Shown: piece after piece, positions 4,755-6,521 of the stretch
Numbering within the stretch: the first letter of the stretch is position 1
Layout: every line of letters begins with the position of its first letter
NCBI GenBank assembly: GCA_945903655.1
Contig: CAMDOY010000215.1
Coordinates: 1-6,521 of the forward strand
Reading direction: 5' to 3'
DNA: 6,521 nucleotides
From: Rhizobium sp. Q54
GTDB taxonomy: Bacteria > Pseudomonadota > Alphaproteobacteria > Rhizobiales > Beijerinckiaceae
Notes under the pieces: model-generated
Told to the model about the DNA's origin: nothing
Database searches by the model: none
Seen by the model: only the letters and a program-made list of their open reading frames with translations
Made by a program: the position numbers and the translations under genes

Positions 4755-6035
4755 ATGCTGAGCGAGGAGCGCAACCGGACGCTGACCCAGGTCGGACCGG
4801 GAACCCCCATGGGCGAGCTGCTGCGCCGCTACTGGATGCCCATCGCGGGCGCCAGCGAGCTGGACGCGCGCCCCACCAAGCCCGTGCGCCTGCTCTGCGA
4901 GGATCTCGTCCTCTACAAGGACAAAGGGGGGCGCTACGGCCTCGTCGATCGCCAGTGCCCCCATCGCCGGGCGGATCTGGCCTATGGCATGGTCGAGAAC
5001 TGCGGGCTGCGCTGCAACTACCACGGCTGGCTCTTCGACGAGACCGGCGCCTGCCGCGAAATCCCTTATGACGACGTGGCCGACCCCGCCTCGAACCTGA
5101 AGGCGGGGGTCAAGATCAAGGCCTATCCCGTGCGCGAATGCGCGGGGCTGCTCTTCGCCTATATGGGCCCGGCGCCCGCGCCCCCGCTGCCGGTCTATGA
5201 CGCGCTGACCTGGACCAATGGCTGGCGCGAGGTGGTCACGTCCGACGTGCCCTGCAACTGGCTGCAATGCCAGGAAAACTCCTGCGATCCCGTACATTTC
5301 GAATGGATGCACGACAATTGGGGCGCGCGCCTGCGGGGCAGCGAGGAGTTGTCGCCCAAGCATCTGAAAGTGGCCTTTGACGAGTTCGAGCATGGCTTTC
5401 TCTACAAGCGCGTGCGCGAGGGCCAGCCCGAGGGCAGCCATTTCTGGACCGTGGGCCGCGTGGCCCTCTGGCCCATCGGCTTCTTTCTCGGCCAGCATTT
5501 CGAATGGCGCGTGCCGGTCGATGACGAGAACACCCTCAGCATCGCCCTCTTCTTCGCCCGCGTGCCCAAGGGGCGCGAGCCCTATGTGCAGAAGAGCGTG
5601 CCCACCTGGAAGAGCCCGCTCACCTATCCCAACGGGGAGTGGATCACCAGCCATGTGATCAATCAGGACATTCTGGCCTGGGTGGGTCAGGGGCGCATCG
5701 CCGACCGCTCCAAGGAATATCTGTCGGGCAGCGACCGGGGCATCGTGATGATGCGCAAGCGCTATTTCGACGAGATCGAGAAAGTGCGGCGCGGCGAGGA
5801 TCCCAAGGGTGTGGTGCGCGACGCGGCGGCGGCGGCCTGCATCGAGCTGCCGCTCGCCGACCGTGTGCAATTCGTGGAGGGCCTGCCCATCGAGGACTGG
5901 CCGAAGGACCGCCTGATGGGCAAGCGCATGCGCGGCCACCTCTGGTGCTACGGCCAACCCGACGAGGTCTGGGCCGATTTCGCTGAGGTGATGGGGTTTG
6001 ACCCGGGGATGCGGGCGCCGGGGGAGGGGCCCTAA
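4755..6035 (+). CDS. Rieske non-heme iron oxygenase, alpha (catalytic) subunit; phthalate 4,5-dioxygenase/O-demethylase type
   Basis: ATG 4755 follows GGAG by 6 nt and gives 426 residues, usual for the single-component-type oxygenases acting on aromatic acids. The Rieske [2Fe-2S] site is Cys68, His70, Cys87 and His90 (CPH-x16-CNYH). The mononuclear iron site follows the D-x2-H-x4-H pattern: bridging Asp178, ligands His181 and His186, and Asp305 in NQDILAWVGQGRIADRSKE as third ligand. All key residues are present, so the enzyme should be active. The N-terminus (MLSEERNRTLTQVGPGTPMG) resembles phthalate 4,5-dioxygenase and related aromatic-acid hydroxylases and O-demethylases such as LigXa. It hydroxylates or demethylates an aromatic substrate with electrons from a separate reductase and ferredoxin, neither of which is encoded nearby. 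Its position divergent from the ligC-like gene points to lignin-derived or phthalate-type aromatics. The exact substrate cannot be read from the sequence. Confidence 0.9.
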   Translation: MLSEERNRTLTQVGPGTPMGELLRRYWMPIAGASELDARPTKPVRLLCEDLVLYKDKGGRYGLVDRQCPHRRADLAYGMVENCGLRCNYHGWLFDETGACREIPYDDVADPASNLKAGVKIKAYPVRECAGLLFAYMGPAPAPPLPVYDALTWTNGWREVVTSDVPCNWLQCQENSCDPVHFEWMHDNWGARLRGSEELSPKHLKVAFDEFEHGFLYKRVREGQPEGSHFWTVGRVALWPIGFFLGQHFEWRVPVDDENTLSIALFFARVPKGREPYVQKSVPTWKSPLTYPNGEWITSHVINQDILAWVGQGRIADRSKEYLSGSDRGIVMMRKRYFDEIEKVRRGEDPKGVVRDAAAAACIELPLADRVQFVEGLPIEDWPKDRLMGKRMRGHLWCYGQPDEVWADFAEVMGFDPGMRAPGEGP

Positions 6036-6062
6036 CTGATTGGAATTAAGCGCACTTTTCAT

Positions 6063-6120
6063 ACCCTCCCCCTCGTGGGGAGGGTCGGCTCGCGAAGCGA
6101 GACGGGGTAGGGGGCGCGAG
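6063..6120. repeat. GC-rich palindromic intergenic repeat downstream of the Rieske gene
   Basis: Two hairpins stand in tandem. The first pairs ACCCTCCCC (6063-6071) with GGGGAGGGT (6077-6085) around a 5-nt loop. The second pairs CTCGC (6089-6093) with GCGAG (6097-6101) around GAA. A G-rich tail (about 6103-6114) could compete for the C-rich arm of the first hairpin. Sequences of this general form recur between genes in many alphaproteobacterial genomes. The first hairpin begins 27 nt after the Rieske stop codon and may also define its mRNA 3' end, although no T-run follows. Confidence 0.65.
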
Positions 6121-6172
6121 GCGCTGATCGTGAGAACTGCTGTAGTCGATAAGAGCTCGATTCTTCAAACAT

Positions 6173-6213
6173 GCTTGAACTAAGGATTTAAATAAGCTTG
6201 ACCTAAGCATTTA
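6173..6213. repeat. Two 18-bp imperfect direct repeats
   Basis: GCTTGAACTAAGGATTTA (6173-6190) and GCTTGACCTAAGCATTTA (6196-6213) match at 16 of 18 positions with a 23-bp period, about two helical turns. The TTGAC motif returns at 6219, a further 21 bp on. TTCAA (6164-6168) and TTGAA (6175-6179) form an inverted pair over the first copy. The spacing suits protein binding on one DNA face, as in tandem operator sites or iterons. Confidence 0.6.
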
Positions 6214-6218
6214 TTGGG

Positions 6219-6230
6219 TTGACAATTGTC
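6219..6230 (+). promoter_or_regulatory. TTGACA box overlapping a perfect 10-bp palindrome
   Basis: A perfect -35-like TTGACA (6219-6224) overlaps the palindrome GACAATTGTC (6221-6230). No acceptable -10 box stands 16-18 bp downstream (the sequence there is CTCCGG-like), so the promoter call is weak. The palindrome is a plausible operator for the short ORFs that follow. Confidence 0.35.
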
Positions 6231-6280
6231 CCTTAGATCTACTCCGGCGCGAGTGTTGCGGTTGAGATCGGAAAGGGCGA

Positions 6281-6331
6281 ATGGCAGGTGCCTCTATTAC
6301 CACTGTCGCTCGACGCATAGGCCGTTTGTGA
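6281..6331 (+). CDS. Possible 16-residue leader ORF
   Basis: ATG 6281 opens a 16-codon frame encoding MAGASITTVARRIGRL, ending at TGA 6329-6331. A purine-rich GGAAAGGG (6270-6277) precedes it, with a rather short spacing. The stop lies 14 nt before the GTG start of the next ORF, so it could be a translated leader peptide coupled to that gene, or the remnant of a longer gene's 5' end. It is unrecognised, and chance is a real possibility at this length. Confidence 0.22.
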   Translation: MAGASITTVARRIGRL

Positions 6332-6345
6332 CGGAGGAGTAGGTC

Positions 6346-6516
6346 GTGACTGGGACGCAAATTTTTTCAAGGATTAATGCAGTTCACGAAAAGAAGTCTT
6401 GCTGTAAACTACGTAATTGTCTTGCTGCCCTGATTAACGGCACCATTGTGTGCTCAGTTTCGAGTGAAAGTAGCTTTTATGTGTCGCCCAAATTTTTCCT
6501 ACTACCTAGTGGATAA
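6346..6516 (+). CDS. Hypothetical 56-residue protein with strong ribosome binding site
   Basis: GTG 6346 follows GGAGG (6333-6337) by 8 nt, the best Shine-Dalgarno match at this end of the window. The frame runs 56 codons to TAA 6514-6516. The product has a basic, cysteine-containing N-terminal third (about residues 15-25, with KKSCCKLRNC), a short hydrophobic segment (LAALINGTIVCSV, 27-39) and a Ser/Phe-rich tail. No known family was recognised. Codon use is AT-leaning, unlike the adjacent Rieske gene, which suggests foreign origin or a chance frame. It could be a genuine small gene or the truncated start of something larger. Confidence 0.35.
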   Translation: MTGTQIFSRINAVHEKKSCCKLRNCLAALINGTIVCSVSSESSFYVSPKFFLLPSG

Positions 6517-6521
6517 CGCCT

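Larger units (their letters stand above)
6036..6345. other. 310-bp region before the last small ORF, with a compositional break
   Basis: After the GC-rich repeat at 6063-6120 the composition drops sharply: 27 of 80 bases at 6161-6240 are G or C, against roughly two thirds in the catabolic genes. The stretch holds the direct repeats (6173-6213), the palindrome (6221-6230) and a 16-codon ORF (6281-6331). No RNA gene was recognised. Confidence 0.6.

Noticed and set aside
4653..6062. Long minus-strand open frame opposite the Rieske gene
   Set aside because: It is Ala/His/Leu-rich without recognisable motifs, a typical mirror frame of a GC-rich gene; the + strand carries all Rieske and iron ligands.
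1..6521. CRISPR array, insertion sequence or rRNA
   Set aside because: No regularly spaced identical repeats, no transposase motifs or terminal inverted repeats with target duplication, and no rRNA signature were seen.

Overview
The window reads as chromosomal DNA of a GC-rich alphaproteobacterium, plausibly a sphingomonad or relative. The grounds are strongly GC-biased codon third positions in the metabolic genes, a LigC-like protocatechuate-pathway enzyme, and a GC-rich palindromic intergenic repeat of a kind common in that class. This placement is inference.

Left part (1-2567): a degraded integrative element beside a tRNA gene. A small HGGxSTG-domain protein lies on the + strand (168/231-584). 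It faces a 505-codon minus-strand ORF (887-2404) that is the most unusual object here. Its first ~254 residues are the N-terminal half of a P4-type tyrosine integrase. They run in frame into the C-terminal half of a phage/plasmid primase-helicase (DUF5906-like). Both halves lack essential catalytic parts, so the simplest reading is an internal deletion that joined int to a primase gene. The integrase starts 163 bp from the 3' end of an intact tRNA-Phe(GAA), the usual target of such integrases. The gap carries two sets of short repeats that could be integrase arm sites or an operator. No second copy of the tRNA 3' end was found to the left, so the element's far end probably lies outside the window.

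Middle and right (2644-6035): core-like, high-GC catabolic genes. An atypical short-chain dehydrogenase without the YxxxK catalytic pair (2818-3597, +) converges on a LigC/PmdC-like Gfo/Idh/MocA dehydrogenase (3657-4613, -); a strong hairpin terminator lies between them. The ligC-like gene is divergent from a Rieske non-heme iron oxygenase alpha subunit (4755-6035, +) across a 141-bp spacer with nested inverted repeats. The set suggests aromatic-acid catabolism: ring hydroxylation or O-demethylation feeding a meta-cleavage pathway. No ring-cleavage dioxygenase or oxygenase reductase is present in the window.

Right end (6036-6521): a palindromic GC-rich repeat, then a sharp fall in GC. The AT-rich stretch holds two 18-bp direct repeats, a 10-bp palindrome overlapping a TTGACA box, and two short ORFs (16 and 56 codons). 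The second ORF has a strong Shine-Dalgarno sequence. Neither product is recognised, and this may be the edge of another accessory segment.
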